Positions 4,866-5,864 of a stretch of DNA of 5,864 nucleotides are shown one piece after another. A model generated the notes under the pieces. It searched no databases and had not been told where the DNA came from. It saw nothing but the letters and a program-made list of their open reading frames with translations. Each line of letters opens with the position of its first letter. The stretch's first letter is position 1. A program made the position numbers and the translations under genes. The stretch comes from Methanoregula sp. (GTDB lineage Archaea; Halobacteriota; Methanomicrobia; Methanomicrobiales; Methanospirillaceae): positions 1-5,864 of the forward strand of contig PMKW01000134.1 in the NCBI GenBank assembly GCA_003157895.1, read 5' to 3'.

Positions 4866-5699
4866 ATGGGAAAATTTTCTCTCTCTCCGCTCAAATCATC
4901 CTATCCGGAACCGGCAATGATACCGGCTGCTGCACAATGGGTGATTGTCAGGGAGGACGGTGTCTGTATCACTCCCGGCATTCATCCTTCCGTTCTGTAT
5001 CCGGAAGACCCCCGGGTGTCAGGTTTTGTCCTTGAACGTTCCCAGTATCTTGGTTACCGGGGAAAAGTCCCGTATTATGCCGGGGAGATTGGCAAGGATG
5101 CACCGGTCCCCAAAGGTACCGGGTATTCCGGGATCCGGGACCTTTTCGGTCGTATCCCCGATGAAGAACTTGCCATTGCAGCCTTTGCAGTCAGGATGAT
5201 CGAGTTTGACCGGACAACCCGGTTTTGTGGCAGGTGCGGAAAAGAAACACACCAGTGCACAACCGAGCGGTCGAAGCAGTGCGGTTCCTGCGGCCTTATC
5301 ATTTACCCCCGGCTCTCACCTGCCATCATCGTGCTGGTGCAGCGGGACAACCGTATCCTGCTCGCCCGTTCGCCGCGGTTCCCGCCCGGGATGTTCAGCC
5401 TTATCGCGGGATTTGTGGAGCCTTACGAAAACCTTGAGCATGCCCTTGTGCGCGAGGTAAAAGAAGAGATCGGGATTACTGTTAAAAATATACGCTACTA
5501 TGGCAGTGAACCCTGGCCATTCCCCAACTCGCTCATGATGGGTTTTACTGCAGATTTTGCCGGTGGGGAGCTGGTCGTTGACAAAAACGAGATCGAATCT
5601 GCATCCTGGTTCGACCGGGAACATCTCCCCCGCATCCCGGAAAAACTCAGCATTTCCCGGGCGCTGATCGACTGGTGGATAGAAAAAGGGCGCAGGTAA
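4866..5699 (+). CDS. nudC: NudC-type NAD(H) diphosphatase (Nudix hydrolase with zinc ribbon)
   Basis: Predicted to cleave NAD(H) to NMN(H) and AMP in the cytoplasm; characterised NudC enzymes also remove NAD caps from RNA. From this ATG the protein has 277 aa, close to E. coli NudC (257). An N-terminal NudC-like domain runs to about residue 115. A zinc ribbon follows with C121/C124 and C139/C142 (CGRC and CGSC), then the Nudix domain: G182 starts a perfect GX5EX7REUXEEXGU box ending at I204, with catalytic R196-E197 and E200-E201. The NudC-specific motif is SEPWPFPNS (214-222), where Glu replaces the usual Gln of SQPWPFPxS. Starts at 4758 (adds 36 residues, upstream of the likely TATA) and 4917 (M18) are alternatives. 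I chose 4866 because it follows the promoter and AGGAGG at 4841-4846, although that spacing (19 nt) is long. No operon partner is seen. Confidence 0.9.
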   Translation: MGKFSLSPLKSSYPEPAMIPAAAQWVIVREDGVCITPGIHPSVLYPEDPRVSGFVLERSQYLGYRGKVPYYAGEIGKDAPVPKGTGYSGIRDLFGRIPDEELAIAAFAVRMIEFDRTTRFCGRCGKETHQCTTERSKQCGSCGLIIYPRLSPAIIVLVQRDNRILLARSPRFPPGMFSLIAGFVEPYENLEHALVREVKEEIGITVKNIRYYGSEPWPFPNSLMMGFTADFAGGELVVDKNEIESASWFDREHLPRIPEKLSISRALIDWWIEKGRR

Positions 5700-5730
5700 T
5701 CTGTCCGGGATATCCTCATGCAGCAGCTGT

Positions 5731-5796
5731 CCGGCCTGCCCGGCAACAAACGATAAAAAAATCCCGCCTCCGGTTCTGTGTTTTTCCCTGTTTGCC
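5731..5796 (+). terminator. Weak hairpin and T-tracts downstream of nudC
   Basis: About 32 nt past the nudC stop, CCGG (5731-5734) and CCGG (5740-5743) could form a small GC stem. T-rich stretches GTTTTT (5780-5785) and GTTT (5790-5793) follow. These tracts are short and separated by GC-rich sequence, so the exact termination point is uncertain. Confidence 0.28.
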
Positions 5797-5837
5797 CGCT
5801 GCAAAGGCCCGGTACAAGTCCCCTTCGACCAGAAGTG

Positions 5838-5864
5838 CTTTAATAGAGTATACTAGATCATATA
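5838..5864 (+). promoter_or_regulatory. AT-rich promoter-like segment at the right edge
   Basis: The last bases switch abruptly to AT-rich sequence with CTTTAATAG (5838-5846), an 8-bp palindrome AGTATACT (5847-5854) and a terminal CATATA. This looks like the TATA region of a gene that begins beyond the window, probably on the plus strand. The gene itself is not visible, and either orientation is possible. Confidence 0.33.

Noticed and set aside
5316..5804. 162-codon minus-strand open frame across the Nudix domain
   Set aside because: It is antisense to the perfect Nudix box and NudC motif and has no recognisable protein features.
1..5864. CRISPR arrays, insertion sequences, integrases or defence genes
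   Set aside because: I found no regularly spaced repeats, transposase motifs, long terminal inverted repeats or nuclease/effector domains in the window.

Overview
The window looks like a chromosomal segment of a methanogenic archaeon, most likely of the order Methanomicrobiales (Methanoregula-like). The reasons are an archaea-specific archaeosine-synthase-type domain, a soluble receiver-PAS-PAS-PAS histidine kinase of the style abundant in that order, archaeal TATA/BRE-like promoters with at least one probable leaderless start, T-rich termination tracts, and moderately high G+C coding DNA with AT-rich promoter islands. The order-level placement is inference from gene style, not from a marker gene.

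Layout. (1) 83-739 (+): a DUF5591/ArcS-core protein carrying the archaeosine synthase signature motif, but with no visible TGT-like or PUA domain; its frame is open to the left edge. (2) 740-820: a short convergent junction with T-tracts for both strands. (3) 821-1774 (-): an HPr-kinase-like P-loop protein. (4) 1775-1877: an intergenic gap with a minus-strand hairpin/T-tract terminator, followed by the ribosome binding site of the P-loop gene. (5) 1878-4181 (-): a 767-residue receiver/triple-PAS histidine kinase, with a TATA box placed for a leaderless mRNA. (6) 4182-4865: a long region without a convincing gene that holds several strong and partly mutually exclusive inverted repeats (a possible structured RNA or regulatory region), then the promoter and leader of the next gene. 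(7) 4866-5699 (+): a NudC-type NAD(H) diphosphatase with zinc ribbon and perfect Nudix box. (8) 5700-5864: 3' flank with weak termination signals, and an AT-rich promoter-like edge that probably belongs to the next gene.

The four proteins do not form an obvious pathway. The two minus-strand genes are co-oriented but separated by a terminator-like hairpin, so they are probably independent units. Nothing here assembles into a recognisable defence, mobile or biosynthetic system. The most unusual items are the stand-alone ArcS core domain, the HprK-like kinase in a lineage where no HPr substrate is expected, and the structured intergenic stretch around 4388-4548.
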